A stretch of DNA of 33,162 nucleotides from Clostridiales bacterium (GCA_029098165.1 JAQXNU010000091.1:1-33162); one strand, 5' to 3'. Numbered from the stretch's first letter, positions 6,934 through 16,384 are shown. Program-made: numbers and translations. Notes: generated from the sequence alone by a model not told the origin.

Positions 6934-8493
6934 CTAAGCCTTAACTTTAAGCATTAATTCTTCTTTGAGTTTTGAAAATTTCTTTTGTTTCATAGCCTTT
7001 TCAGTCCACTTCATAACCGTAAAGTAGATTGTAGTACCTTCTCCGAGATTACTTGTTGCCCAGATACTTCCGCCATGTTCTTCTATGATCTTACGCACAA
7101 TGGCTAGTCCTAATCCACTTCCACCTTTTTCTGAGTTCCTTGACATATCTGCCCGATAGAAACGCTCAAAAATATTAGGTAAGTCTTTTTCTGCAATTCC
7201 AGCACCATTATCTTCAATTTTAATCTGTATAAAATCTTTTAATTCTTTAACAGAAACCTTAATCCTACCTTCTTCTTTATCCATGTATTTTTCCGAGTTA
7301 TTGATGATATTATGGATTACCTTCTTCATTTGTTCTGTATCAATGATTACCTTACAGTTTTCACTGACTTGACTCTCATAGGTCAGTTTAATATTCTTCA
7401 CTTCCATCTCAAAAGTAAGTTCTTCAATACAGTCATTGAAGTAATCATGGACTTCAATAATTCTAAAGTTATAAGGTAGAGAATTATTATCAATTCTCGC
7501 ATTCATGGATAACTCATCAACCAATGCTGTCATATCATTAGCTTTATGATAAATCGTTTTCACATATCGGTCAATCTTTTCTGGAGTATCGGCAACACCA
7601 TCAATGATTCCTTCCGCATACCCCTTGATCGTTGTCAATGGAGTCTTTAAATCATGCGAGATATTACTAAGAAGCTCTCGTGTGTTTGCCTCATACTGCA
7701 TTTTCACTTCAATCAATTCCTTTAAGTGAATTCTCATTTCCTCAAAGTCATCACAAAGTTCTCCGATTTCATCATACGTATTCATATGAATGGAATAATC
7801 AAGATTTCCTTCTTTCATTTCGCGAGTTGCTCTTTTAAGTATATTAAGCGGATGAATGATTCCACGATACAGCCATACGATTAAAATCACTGCTGTTAGA
7901 ACGATGATAAGTACAAATGCGATTATAGCCTGAAATGCAACCGCCTTTACCTGAGGAACGATCGTATCCACATCAGTCAGCACATACACGGTTCCTAAGG
8001 AACCATCTTTGCATACGAAATTTTGCTGTTTCACTAGAACCGGATGCTCTCCACCAATATATATACCACCATCGACTTCTGTCGTATAAGAACAATAAAG
8101 TGTGATATTGTTTCTTACCTCCTGAAACTCTCTATGATTGCCTTCGTAGATAAAAGCATCTCCCTTCTTTACAACAAGAAAAGAGTATTTATCCTTTAAC
8201 TCTTCATTCATACGATTGATAAAGTCCAGATCTTCTAATAGCTCTGGATTGGTCATAGAATATAACTTAATACGATTAAATGCATCCCTTGTAACCCGAT
8301 TCAAAATCTGAAGTGGATTTGTAATTGCCTGAATTGTACTGAATTCAACGTTATAGGTCTCACGGATTGAATTTACCTGATACTTAACGATCACTCTACC
8401 AATCGATGTAATTAAAATGATCGGTAATACGATAATGATTAAAAACGACATCTTCAGTCGGTTCTTTAAACTCATTTCGCTTCTCCATTTCAA
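6934..8493 (-). CDS. Membrane sensor histidine kinase
   Basis: The protein has 519 residues. A first transmembrane helix (about 15-33) is followed by an extracytoplasmic sensor region (about 35-183), a second helix (about 185-208) and a HAMP linker (about 210-262). The HisKA site is SNISHDLKTPLTTIKGYAEG with phospho-accepting H280. The ATPase domain shows the N box (NIINNSEKY), G1 (DNGAG), F box (FERFYRAD) and G2 (GSGLGLAI). The C-terminus after the ATPase domain is a short basic tail. It pairs with the response regulator just downstream. An alternative ATG at 8475 has GGAG 7 bases upstream and may be the true start; both starts have plausible ribosome sites. On the minus strand TATAAT at 8570-8565 could be the -10 box, but its -35 is weak. 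Confidence 0.95.
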   Translation of the reverse strand: MKWRSEMSLKNRLKMSFLIIIVLPIILITSIGRVIVKYQVNSIRETYNVEFSTIQAITNPLQILNRVTRDAFNRIKLYSMTNPELLEDLDFINRMNEELKDKYSFLVVKKGDAFIYEGNHREFQEVRNNITLYCSYTTEVDGGIYIGGEHPVLVKQQNFVCKDGSLGTVYVLTDVDTIVPQVKAVAFQAIIAFVLIIVLTAVILIVWLYRGIIHPLNILKRATREMKEGNLDYSIHMNTYDEIGELCDDFEEMRIHLKELIEVKMQYEANTRELLSNISHDLKTPLTTIKGYAEGIIDGVADTPEKIDRYVKTIYHKANDMTALVDELSMNARIDNNSLPYNFRIIEVHDYFNDCIEELTFEMEVKNIKLTYESQVSENCKVIIDTEQMKKVIHNIINNSEKYMDKEEGRIKVSVKELKDFIQIKIEDNGAGIAEKDLPNIFERFYRADMSRNSEKGGSGLGLAIVRKIIEEHGGSIWATSNLGEGTTIYFTVMKWTEKAMKQKKFSKLKEELMLKVKA

Positions 8494-8645
8494 TTCCTGT
8501 ATATTTTCCTTATTTAATCAAGTAACTATTTTCTTTAATTGCTATAATTTGATTACTTTACTTTATTATAACATAATGTTTTACGACTTACACCTAAACT
8601 CCATATGAAGTTCGTTAAACAATTATAAACTTTTCATCGGGTTAG

Positions 8646-8682
8646 AAAAAAGGCAAGGTCTTTGATTTCCTAAGACCTTGCC
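8646..8682 (-). terminator. Intrinsic terminator of metK
   Basis: GGCAAGGTCTT (8652-8662) pairs perfectly with AAGACCTTGCC (8672-8682). On the minus strand it is followed by TTTTTT. It lies 7 bases past the metK stop. Confidence 0.93.
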
Positions 8683-8689
8683 CTCTGTT

Positions 8690-9880
8690 CTATAAATAGC
8701 TCTTTAATTCTTCCACTTTATCAAGTGCTTCCCAAGGAACATTGATATCGTTACGACCAAAGTGACCATAAGCAGCTGTCTGCTTGTAGATAGGTCTTCT
8801 TAAATCTAACATCTTAATGATACCTGCTGGACGAAGATCAAAGTGCTTACGAACGATATCTGTTAACTTTTCATCACTGATCTTTCCAGTTCCGAAAGTA
8901 TCAACCATGATAGATGTTGGCTGTGCAACACCGATTGCGTAAGATAACTGGATTTCACATTTATCAGCAATACCTGCTGCTACTATGTTCTTAGCAACAT
9001 ATCTTGCTGCATAAGCTGCAGAACGGTCAACTTTTGTACAGTCCTTACCAGAGAATGCTCCGCCGCCGTGACGAGCATATCCACCGTAGGTATCAACGAT
9101 GATCTTTCTACCAGTTAAACCGCTATCACCGTTTGGTCCACCGATAACGAAACGACCAGTTGGATTAATAAAATATTTTGTATTTTCATCTACTAAATCC
9201 TTTGGTAATACTGGTTCAAATACATACTTCTTGATGTCTACATGAATCTGTTCCTGAGTTACATCTGGATCATGCTGAGTAGATAATACAACAGCATTGA
9301 TGTGAACTGGTTTACCATTCTCATCGTACTCTACCGTAACCTGAGATTTACCATCTGGACGAAGATAGCTTAAAGTACCATCTTTTCTAACCTTAGTTAA
9401 CTGTCTTGTTAAACGGTGAGCTAAAGAGATTGGATATGGCATGTATTCTTCTGTTTCGTTTGTTGCGTAACCAAACATCATACCCTGATCACCAGCACCG
9501 ATTGCTTCAATATCTTCATCGCTCATCATGTTTTCTTTTGCTTCAAGAGCCTTATCAACACCCATAGCGATATCTTTAGACTGTTCATCAAGTGCTACGA
9601 TTACACCACAGGTATCCGCATCAAAACCGTATTTCGCACGGTCATATCCGATTTCACGGATTGTATCACGAACGATTTTTTGGATATCAACATAGCCTGT
9701 TGTTGTAACTTCACCCATTACTAAAACAAGACCTGTAGTAATTGCTGTTTCACAAGCTACACGGCTCATAGGATCCTGTGCTAATAATGCATCAAGAACT
9801 GCATCGGAAATCTGATCGCAGATTTTATCTGGATGTCCTTCAGTAACGGACTCAGATGTAAATAATAACTTGTTATTCAT
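8690..9880 (-). CDS. metK: S-adenosylmethionine synthetase
   Basis: At 396 residues this has the standard length for MetK, which makes SAM from ATP and methionine in the cytosol. Conserved blocks are [20 protein letters not shown] at the N-terminus, [16 protein letters not shown] near residue 118 and the P-loop-like [19 protein letters not shown] near residue 260. The C-terminal YGHFGR block is also present. AAGGAG lies 6 bases before the ATG. A SAM-I riboswitch with a terminator directly precedes the gene, so high SAM should shut it off. This is the expected Firmicute arrangement. Confidence 0.98.
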   Translation of the reverse strand: MNNKLLFTSESVTEGHPDKICDQISDAVLDALLAQDPMSRVACETAITTGLVLVMGEVTTTGYVDIQKIVRDTIREIGYDRAKYGFDADTCGVIVALDEQSKDIAMGVDKALEAKENMMSDEDIEAIGAGDQGMMFGYATNETEEYMPYPISLAHRLTRQLTKVRKDGTLSYLRPDGKSQVTVEYDENGKPVHINAVVLSTQHDPDVTQEQIHVDIKKYVFEPVLPKDLVDENTKYFINPTGRFVIGGPNGDSGLTGRKIIVDTYGGYARHGGGAFSGKDCTKVDRSAAYAARYVAKNIVAAGIADKCEIQLSYAIGVAQPTSIMVDTFGTGKISDEKLTDIVRKHFDLRPAGIIKMLDLRRPIYKQTAAYGHFGRNDINVPWEALDKVEELKSYL

Positions 9881-9900
9881 TTGAACTCCTTTCGGGCAAC

Positions 9901-9924
9901 AAAAAAGTCCGCATAAGCGGACTT
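9901..9924 (-). terminator. Expression-platform terminator of the SAM riboswitch
   Basis: AAGTCCGC (9905-9912) pairs with GCGGACTT (9917-9924) around ATAA. On the minus strand TTTTTT follows. It lies between the aptamer and the metK ribosome site. Confidence 0.93.
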
Positions 9925-9942
9925 GATTTATAACATCAAATC

Positions 9943-10040
9943 CTCTTATTGTTCGATTACTCGCTCAACTTGGCACCTTCCACTGAAGGGGGTTGCCGTG
10001 ACTTCACTGAGTCTTTACTCTCCGTCACTCTGAATAAGAG
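9943..10040 (-). ncRNA. SAM-I (S-box) riboswitch aptamer
   Basis: On the minus strand the closing helix CTCTTATT/AATAAGAG surrounds the S-box landmarks in order: AGAGTGACGGAG, then GTCACGGCAACC, then GTGGAAGGTGCCAA, then CGAGTAATCGAACAATAAGAG. These match the conserved core of SAM-I riboswitches. With the following terminator and metK, it should act by SAM-dependent transcription termination. Confidence 0.96.
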
Positions 10041-10166
10041 AAATTATCTTTGAACTTATCGTACTTTTTTGTTAAAAATAATTGATACTTTATTTGTTAT
10101 TTTTAATTCCATAAAATCATAACGAAGAATAAATAAAAAGTCAAGTTATTTTTTTTACCATTCCTC

Positions 10167-10361
10167 TTATGCAATTGTTGCAGTAAATCCAATATCATCT
10201 AATTCCTCAATTGCCTTGTTGACATCCTCCTTTGTTCCTTCAATTGTAACCGTCTTATGATCTAATGAAGTTGAATGTTTGATATTAAGTTCATCTAATA
10301 AGCTGTTAATTCTTTGTACACAGTGGTTGCATTTCATTTCTTGGATATTTAATGTTGTCAT
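10167..10361 (-). CDS. copZ: Copper chaperone, CopZ-like HMA domain
   Basis: This 64-residue protein is one HMA domain with beta-alpha-beta-beta-alpha-beta spacing and the metal site MKCNHC (Cys12 and Cys15 region). It carries Cu(I) to the CopA exporter in the cytosol. The segment GTKEDVNKAIEELDDIGF is the usual second helix. GAGGG precedes the ATG. It is the last gene of a copA-csoR-copZ unit, 14 bases after csoR. No clear terminator follows it; only AT-rich sequence separates it from the metK riboswitch. Confidence 0.88.
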   Translation of the reverse strand: MTTLNIQEMKCNHCVQRINSLLDELNIKHSTSLDHKTVTIEGTKEDVNKAIEELDDIGFTATIA

Positions 10362-10375
10362 GGTTATTCCCTCTC

Positions 10376-10678
10376 TTATTTCATTATTTTTTGTAATGTC
10401 TTTAGCAATTCATCAATTACTTCTTCATTTCCATTCTTTATATCATCAACAACGCATGTCTTAATATGATTCGATAACAAAACCTTATTAAAACTATTTA
10501 GCGCTGATTGAATTGCTGATACCTGTGTTAGAATATCCACACAGTAATATTCTTCTTCGACCATTCGTTTTACACCACGAATCTGGCCTTCAATTCGATT
10601 TAATCGATTCATTAAATCCTTAAGCTCTTTTTCTTCACGATGCTTATGTTTGGTACACTCGCAACTTATTTCATCCAT
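10376..10678 (-). CDS. csoR: Copper-sensing repressor, CsoR family
   Basis: The 100-residue all-helical protein has the CsoR/RcnR/FrmR core LMNRLNRIEGQIRGVKRMVE. The Cu(I) ligand pattern Cys46 (YYCVDIL), His71 and Cys75 (SNHIKTC) is complete. Additional Cys and His residues sit in the N-terminal tail (CECTKHKH). Apo-CsoR binds GC-rich inverted repeats and releases them when Cu(I) binds. A matching operator lies before copA at 13005-13023. It starts 12 bases after copA, with a strong AGGGGG site. Confidence 0.93.
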   Translation of the reverse strand: MDEISCECTKHKHREEKELKDLMNRLNRIEGQIRGVKRMVEEEYYCVDILTQVSAIQSALNSFNKVLLSNHIKTCVVDDIKNGNEEVIDELLKTLQKIMK

Positions 10679-10690
10679 CCCAAATCCCCC

Positions 10691-12949
10691 TTAGTCTAAA
10701 CGTTGATACCGCAGTCTCAGTGCATTACTTACAACACAAACAGAACTTAACGACATCGCAAGTCCTCCGATCATCGGACTTAATAAAATGCCGGTAAACG
10801 GGTAAAGGACACCTGCTGCAATTGGGATTCCAATCGTATTATAGATAAATGCCCAAAATAGGTTTTGTTTGATATTGCGGATCGTCAGCTTGCTTAATCT
10901 TATGGAACGATAAACATCCATTAAATCGGATCGCATTAATACTAAATCAGCAGAATCTATGGCAATATCACTTCCACTTCCAATCGCAATACCAACGTCC
11001 GCTTGAATCAAGGAAGGTGCATCATTGATACCATCTCCGACCATACATACCTTCTTGCCTTCTTCTTGTAGTCTCTTTACTACATCTGCCTTATCCTGAG
11101 GCAATACTTCTGCAATTACTTCATCTACATGTGCCTGTTTTCCAATGGCTTTGGCTGCCAACTGATTATCACCAGTTAACATATACACTTTAAGCCCCAT
11201 CGATTTTAGTTTATCAATTGCTTGTGTACTCGTTTCCTTAATCGTATCCGCAACTCCGATTACGCCAGCAAAATTCCCATCAATCAAAACGAAAATTGGT
11301 GTTTGACCTTTTTTCGCCATCTCATCTGCAGATTCTTGAAATTCCGAATAATCAATCTGCATTCTCTGACACATTTTTGCATTACCGATCCAGATCCTCT
11401 GATTCGTTTCCACCAAGGTAGCCTGAACTCCCATTCCAGATTCATTGATAAAATCCTTAATCGTATAACGATATTTCTGATTGCTGTCATTGTAAGCCAT
11501 CACAATCGCCTTTGCAAGCGGATGTTCACTACCTTGTTCCACACTTGCTACGATGGCTAGAAGTTTTTCTTTCTCCATAATCGTGCTCTCAATCTCTACT
11601 ACTTCCGGACATCCCTCTGTTATCGTTCCTGTCTTATCTAAAACAATGGTATCAACAGAATGGGTAATTTCTAATGCCTCTCCACTCTTGATTAAAATAC
11701 CATGACTAGCTCCAAGGCCGGTTCCTACCATGATCGCGGTTGGTGTTGCTAATCCAAGCGCACAAGGACAGGCGATAACTAAAACAGAAACGAAGATGGT
11801 TAATCCAAACGTAAATGATTGTCCCGTTAACAACCATATCACTGCTGCCACTATCGCAATACACATGACAACAGGGACAAAAACTCCTGCCACTTTGTCT
11901 GCAACTTTGGAAATCGGTGCTTTCTTGCCTTGCGCCTCTTCCATTAATTTAACAATCTTAGAAAGAGTCGTATCCTCTCCAACTCGAGTAACTCTAATAA
12001 ATAACATCCCATTGTTGTTCTGGCTTCCGCCAATAACGATATCATCTACTTCCTTTTCAATTGGAATACTTTCTCCGGTCAACATGGACTCATCGACACT
12101 GCTGTTTCCAGAGATAACAATACCATCGATTGGAACTCGCATACCTGCTTTTACGACTACCACATCTCCAACTGATAGATCTTTCACCTTAACTTCAGAT
12201 TCTTTATCATCCCTCCATAAAATTGCTGTATCTGGAGCTAGTTCCATCATACCTTTGATTGCATTTGTTGTCTTTTCCTTGCTACGGCTTTCTAAAAACT
12301 TTCCAAGCATAACAAGCGTTACAACAACTGCTGCTGATTCATAATAGAGATGATGAACCATTACATGATTTCGCGGTATTAAAGCGGTCATGACTAAACT
12401 ATAGATAAAGGCAGCACTTGTTCCCACTGCAACTAATGTATCCATATTGGGATTCGCTTTAAATAACGTTTGAAATCCATTGATATAGAATTTACGGCCG
12501 CTGATCAGTATCGGTATCGTGAGTATCAATTGTAACAAGGCATAATTTAATGGTGCGTCATGCATGCTCAAAAACTTAGGCAGAGGCATTGGCCAAGGTA
12601 CCATATGTCCCATGGATACATACAGTAACGGAATCGAGAAGATGATTGCTGTGATTAAGCGACGCTTCTGATTCCTGTAGCTTTCTTTTTGTTTTTCTTC
12701 TCGCTCTGAAATCTTTTCCTCGGAATGCTCTTTCTCTGGAACATACAGTTCAATTCCAAATCCTGCTTTTTTTACCTTCTCCATAATCTTTTCTGGAGTC
12801 ACTTGATTCTCATCATATTCTATTGTTAGACGACCCATGGTCAAATTAACATCACTAACGATTACCCCAGGAAGTTTCCTGGTTACTCGTTCCACTGCAC
12901 TACTGCAAGCAGCACAAGACATACCTGTGATAATATATATTTCTCTCAT
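10691..12949 (-). CDS. copA: Copper-exporting P1B-type ATPase
   Basis: About 752 residues. It has one N-terminal HMA domain with GMSCAAC (Cys12, Cys15), a membrane region of eight helices, the actuator motif TGES, the intramembrane CPC motif in CPCALGLATP (about residue 395), the phosphorylated Asp in DKTGTIT (about 436), the nucleotide-domain SEHPLAKA and hinge GDGINDAP. It expels Cu(I) using ATP. The frame extends to an ATG at 12964, but the ATG at 12949 has AAGGAG exactly 6 bases upstream and is preferred. A consensus promoter and CsoR-type operator lie upstream, so the operon should be copper-induced. Confidence 0.95.
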   Translation of the reverse strand: MREIYIITGMSCAACSSAVERVTRKLPGVIVSDVNLTMGRLTIEYDENQVTPEKIMEKVKKAGFGIELYVPEKEHSEEKISEREEKQKESYRNQKRRLITAIIFSIPLLYVSMGHMVPWPMPLPKFLSMHDAPLNYALLQLILTIPILISGRKFYINGFQTLFKANPNMDTLVAVGTSAAFIYSLVMTALIPRNHVMVHHLYYESAAVVVTLVMLGKFLESRSKEKTTNAIKGMMELAPDTAILWRDDKESEVKVKDLSVGDVVVVKAGMRVPIDGIVISGNSSVDESMLTGESIPIEKEVDDIVIGGSQNNNGMLFIRVTRVGEDTTLSKIVKLMEEAQGKKAPISKVADKVAGVFVPVVMCIAIVAAVIWLLTGQSFTFGLTIFVSVLVIACPCALGLATPTAIMVGTGLGASHGILIKSGEALEITHSVDTIVLDKTGTITEGCPEVVEIESTIMEKEKLLAIVASVEQGSEHPLAKAIVMAYNDSNQKYRYTIKDFINESGMGVQATLVETNQRIWIGNAKMCQRMQIDYSEFQESADEMAKKGQTPIFVLIDGNFAGVIGVADTIKETSTQAIDKLKSMGLKVYMLTGDNQLAAKAIGKQAHVDEVIAEVLPQDKADVVKRLQEEGKKVCMVGDGINDAPSLIQADVGIAIGSGSDIAIDSADLVLMRSDLMDVYRSIRLSKLTIRNIKQNLFWAFIYNTIGIPIAAGVLYPFTGILLSPMIGGLAMSLSSVCVVSNALRLRYQRLD

Positions 12950-13004
12950 AGTCTGCTCCTTCATTTTCTTATTATCTGTCAGTTACTTATAGAATAGTCG
13001 TCAT

Positions 13005-13023
13005 TATACCCCCCTGGGGTATA
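13005..13023 (-). promoter_or_regulatory. CsoR-type operator
   Basis: TATACCCCCCTGGGGTATA is a near-perfect palindrome with the AT-flanked G/C runs of known CsoR operators. It lies at or just downstream of the predicted copA transcription start, where repressor would block elongation or open-complex formation. Confidence 0.85.
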
Positions 13024-13026
13024 TTA

Positions 13027-13055
13027 AATATATTCCTTATTATTTCTTTTGTCAA
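13027..13055 (-). promoter_or_regulatory. Promoter of the copA-csoR-copZ operon
   Basis: On the minus strand TTGACA (13055-13050) and TATATT (13032-13027) are 17 bases apart, immediately before the CsoR-type operator. Confidence 0.75.
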
Positions 13056-13064
13056 GTATCAATA

Positions 13065-13093
13065 TTGACTTACTGGAATATTCTTCATATAAT
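13065..13093 (+). promoter_or_regulatory. Promoter of the HD-GYP gene
   Basis: TTGACT (13065-13070) and TATAAT (13088-13093) are 17 bases apart. It diverges from the copA promoter, with the two -35 boxes only 10 bases from each other, so the two may interfere. Confidence 0.75.
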
Positions 13094-13146
13094 AAGCATA
13101 AGCAAGTTTATTTTGTATATCATTACGCTTTGTCAAAGGAGAATAC

Positions 13147-14235
13147 ATGAAAACTGTTAAAATACCGGTGAGTCAATTAAGTCCAGGCATGATTGTAGCC
13201 GATAACGTTTACACTTTCTCAAATCAGCTCATTATTCAAGCTGGAACACAATTATCAGATAAAATCATCACACGTCTAAAGTTTTATTCGGTGGATATGG
13301 TACATATACGTGTGGAAGATAATACTCTAGAACCCCTACCAATTGCTCCTCTAGTAAAAGAACTATATCTTGAAAAATTAAAGGGGTCACATGAATTCCT
13401 ACAATTTAATCAAACCTTATTAAAAAGCGTGGATAAATTAAAAACCGCCATGCAAAGTATTATTGATGGTTCAACTAAGATTGACATGTGTTCACTCTAT
13501 GAGGATGTCAATTCCATCATTACGTCAAGTCGCAATGGATTACATGTATTTGACATGCTACACTGCATGCGGGACTACGATGATGTCACTTATATTCATT
13601 CCATAAATGTCGCTTTAATATGTAACGTTCTTGGAACCTGGTCACATTTCACGGATAAAGATTTGGAAACTGTGACTTTATGTGGACTGTTTCATGATAT
13701 CGGTAAGATGACCATACCTGAGGAAATTATGAAAAAGCCATCCAAACTTACTGCAGAAGAGTACATAACAATGAAAGAACATACCGTCCATGGATATAAT
13801 GTTTTAAGCCCACTGGATATTAATATTCATATAAAAATGGCAGCTATGATGCATCATGAACGATGTGATGGATCTGGATATCCTTTAGGACTACAGGGCA
13901 AACAAATCGATAAATTCGCAAAAATTGTGATGATTGCCGATGTCTATGATGCAATGACGAGTGCACGAGTCTATCGTGGCCCTCTTTGCCCTTTTGAAGT
14001 TATCTCTGTATTTGAAGATGAAGGTCTAACCAAATATGAGCCTAAATACATTATGACTTTTTTGGATCATATCATGCAGTTGTATCTTAATTGCACCGTT
14101 CGCCTAAATGATGGGACAGTTGGAAAAATTATTCTAATGCATCGAGATAGCCTAAGTCGCCCTGTTATCCGTGTTAATGATGACTTCATTGATCTAGAGG
14201 CCAATCATGAGTTATATATTACTGCCATATTATAA
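13147..14235 (+). CDS. HD-GYP domain protein, probable cyclic-di-GMP phosphodiesterase
   Basis: The 362-residue soluble protein has an N-terminal region (about 1-110) starting KIPVSQLSPGMIVADNVY, a common opening of such proteins. The HD-GYP domain spans about 140-290. Visible catalytic residues are H151, the HD pair H183-D184 in FHDIGKMTIP, H212/H215 in KEHTVHGYNVL, H236-H237 and DGSGYP at 241-246, with D265 in IADVYDAM. The C-terminal part (about 310-362) is a small beta-rich extension (CTVRLNDGTVGKIILMHRD). These enzymes hydrolyse c-di-GMP and control motility or surface behaviour. AAAGGAG precedes the ATG. The gene is monocistronic. Confidence 0.92.
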   Translation: MKTVKIPVSQLSPGMIVADNVYTFSNQLIIQAGTQLSDKIITRLKFYSVDMVHIRVEDNTLEPLPIAPLVKELYLEKLKGSHEFLQFNQTLLKSVDKLKTAMQSIIDGSTKIDMCSLYEDVNSIITSSRNGLHVFDMLHCMRDYDDVTYIHSINVALICNVLGTWSHFTDKDLETVTLCGLFHDIGKMTIPEEIMKKPSKLTAEEYITMKEHTVHGYNVLSPLDINIHIKMAAMMHHERCDGSGYPLGLQGKQIDKFAKIVMIADVYDAMTSARVYRGPLCPFEVISVFEDEGLTKYEPKYIMTFLDHIMQLYLNCTVRLNDGTVGKIILMHRDSLSRPVIRVNDDFIDLEANHELYITAIL

Positions 14236-14273
14236 AAAAATTCTTTTTAAGAATCCAGTGAAAACAATATAGT

Positions 14274-14309
14274 AAAAAAGTGAGTCATTAAACAACGACC
14301 CACTTTTTT
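14274..14309. terminator. Bidirectional terminator between the HD-GYP gene and murA
   Basis: AAAAAAGTGAGTCATT and AACGACCCACTTTTTT form a hairpin with an AAAC loop and T-runs on both strands. The two mismatches are A-C on the plus strand but G-U on the minus strand, so it works better for murA. Confidence 0.88.
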
Positions 14310-14327
14310 ATTATTATATTCATTTTA

Positions 14328-15626
14328 TTAGCTGATTTTTAATCGGATTTTGCGAATTGCTTTCTCGTCTTCAGAATCTACTTTTTCCATCGTAGCTCCT
14401 AATTCACGCATCTTCAGTTCAAAATCTTCATAACCACGTTCTACGTATTCTACTTGCTCTACAACTGTAATACCTTCAGCTGCAAGACCAGCGATAACAA
14501 GAGCCGCTCCTGCACGTAAGTCAGATGCTCCAACACTTGCGCCTGTAAGCTCTTCTACACCATTGATGATCGCTGTATTGCTTTCCACTTTAATCGATGC
14601 ACCCATACGTACAAGCTCATCTACATACTTAAAACGGTTTTCAAATAGAGTTTCTGTAACTATACTCGTCCCTTGAGAAATTGCAAGCACTGCAGTAATC
14701 TGCGGCTGCATATCGGTAGGGAATCCTGGGTATGTTAATGTCTTAACCTGAGTATGACCTAAACGTTTTGTTGCATTAACACGAACAGCGTCATCAAATT
14801 CTTCTACTTCTGCTCCGATTTCCACTAACTTTGCTGTAATTGCTTCAAGATGCTTTGGAATAACGTTCTTAATTGTTACATCGCCTCTTGTTGCTGCAGC
14901 TGCACACATAAACGTACCTGCTTCAATCTGATCAGGAATGATAGAATAAGTGCTTCCATGTAATTTAGAAACACCTTTGATACGGATTACATCCGTACCT
15001 GCTCCTTTAATATTAGCACCCATACTGTTAAGGAAATTTGCCGCATCCACGATGTGTGGTTCTTTTGCTGCATTTTCAATTATAGTCTGGCCTTCTGCTA
15101 AAGAAGCTGCAAGCATAATATTAATTGTTGCTCCAACACTCGCTACATCCAAGTAGATATGGCTTCCAACTAATTTATCTGCTTTCGCACAGATAATACC
15201 ATGTTGGATCTTGATATCTGCACCAAGTGCCTCAAATCCTTTAATATGCTGGTCAATTGGACGACTTCCAATGTTACATCCACCTGGAAGAGCAACGGAT
15301 GCTCTATTATATTTACCAAGTAAAGCACCTATTAAATAATAGGAGCCTCTAATTCTTCTAACAAAATCATCTACTACTTCATTAGAACAAATAGTTCCAC
15401 CACAAATCTTCACGGTATGACGATCTACACGCTCAACTTTTGCTCCAATAACTTCTATTGCTTGTAATAAAACACTAATGTCACTGACATCAGGTAAATT
15501 CTCTATTGTAACGGTTTCATCAGTCATAACTGCTGCCGCTATAATTCCTAATGCTGCATTTTTTGCACCACCGATTGTAACTTCACCAGCTAATGCTTTC
15601 CCACCCTTAATAATATACTGCTCCAT
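14328..15626 (-). CDS. murA: UDP-N-acetylglucosamine 1-carboxyvinyltransferase
   Basis: The 432-residue protein has the normal MurA length and catalyses the first committed step of peptidoglycan synthesis (PEP plus UDP-GlcNAc). K22 lies in IGGAKNAAL. The active-site loop LPGGCNIGSRPIDQHIKG contains Cys117, the fosfomycin target; an Asp here would mean natural resistance, which is not the case. The conserved C-terminal DLRAGAALVIAGL block is also present. An AGG-rich ribosome site lies upstream of the ATG. The protein ends with a short charged tail (EKVDSEDEKAIRKIRLKIS). Confidence 0.97.
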   Translation of the reverse strand: MEQYIIKGGKALAGEVTIGGAKNAALGIIAAAVMTDETVTIENLPDVSDISVLLQAIEVIGAKVERVDRHTVKICGGTICSNEVVDDFVRRIRGSYYLIGALLGKYNRASVALPGGCNIGSRPIDQHIKGFEALGADIKIQHGIICAKADKLVGSHIYLDVASVGATINIMLAASLAEGQTIIENAAKEPHIVDAANFLNSMGANIKGAGTDVIRIKGVSKLHGSTYSIIPDQIEAGTFMCAAAATRGDVTIKNVIPKHLEAITAKLVEIGAEVEEFDDAVRVNATKRLGHTQVKTLTYPGFPTDMQPQITAVLAISQGTSIVTETLFENRFKYVDELVRMGASIKVESNTAIINGVEELTGASVGASDLRAGAALVIAGLAAEGITVVEQVEYVERGYEDFELKMRELGATMEKVDSEDEKAIRKIRLKIS

Positions 15627-15741
15627 TGCACACCTCGATTAATTATTTATGCAGTTATATAAATCCCGCTTAAGTCACGTGTATTAGTAAAATATGCACA
15701 TAAACTGCGTTCCTATTTTGTGTAAATTGATTCTATGTTTG

Positions 15742-15769
15742 ATTATAACACAAAAGTCGGATTTGTAAA
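15742..15769 (-). promoter_or_regulatory. Promoter of murA
   Basis: On the minus strand TTTACA (15769-15764) and TATAAT (15747-15742) are 16 bases apart. The 5' UTR would be about 108 bases, in which I see no recognisable riboswitch. Confidence 0.6.
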
Positions 15770-15837
15770 TGCTTTTTTAGGGCAAAACACTGATATTTAC
15801 TATATTTGTGAGGTTTCACAGTCAAATAATTAGAATA

Positions 15838-16350
15838 CTATTCTACAATTGTAAGAATTCTTTCTACTATTGTCTCCATCGTTTCTTCCAAATCCATGTT
15901 TTCACAATCGACTACAATGTCAGCATATTTCTCATAAAGAGGGCATCGTTCTTCATATAAACCTGCTAAATCTTGACCTTTCTTTAAAACAACTCCTCTT
16001 TGTCGAATATTTCCAAGGCGCTTTGAAATGGTACGGTAAGATAGTTTTAGGTAAATTATCGTTCCAATCTGTCGTAAGTGTTCCATCGCTTCTTTTCCGT
16101 AAATAACACTGCCGCCAGTAGCAATTACGGAATGTTTCGTTTCAATCGATGCATTTACATCATTTTCAATCTGAATAAACCCTTCCAGTCCCTCCTGACT
16201 GATAATATCTTTTAAAAGGCGATTTTCTTTTTCCTGTATTACTAAATCGGCATCAATAAACTGATATCCCAAAACTTTTGCTAATACAACACCTAGAGTA
16301 CTTTTTCCCGCTCCAGGCATACCAATCAGTACAATATTATCTTTATTCAT
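15838..16350 (-). CDS. Shikimate kinase-like P-loop kinase
   Basis: The ~170-residue protein has the shikimate kinase fold: Walker A GMPGAGKST (10-18), DAD pair (D33/D35), TGGS (78-81), lid region near 115-125 and RCPLYEKYAD with R135. Two family-defining elements are changed. The arginine that binds the shikimate carboxylate (FR in classical enzymes) is Ile59 here (EGFIQIEND), and the lid RPLL is RGVV. Its true substrate is therefore uncertain, although it would usually be annotated as AroK. The open frame starts at 16362, but that ATG overlaps the GGAGG site of the ATG at 16350, which I prefer. It is 34 bases after the flavin reductase-like gene and probably cotranscribed. Confidence 0.75.
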   Translation of the reverse strand: MNKDNIVLIGMPGAGKSTLGVVLAKVLGYQFIDADLVIQEKENRLLKDIISQEGLEGFIQIENDVNASIETKHSVIATGGSVIYGKEAMEHLRQIGTIIYLKLSYRTISKRLGNIRQRGVVLKKGQDLAGLYEERCPLYEKYADIVVDCENMDLEETMETIVERILTIVE

Positions 16351-16384
16351 GTAATCCTCCATTAATAAGTTTTTAATGACCAGA

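Noticed and set aside
11730-12344. 204-aa plus-strand ORF opposite copA
   Set aside because: copA is strongly supported on the other strand; this frame has repetitive Thr/Ile/Pro composition and no ribosome site.
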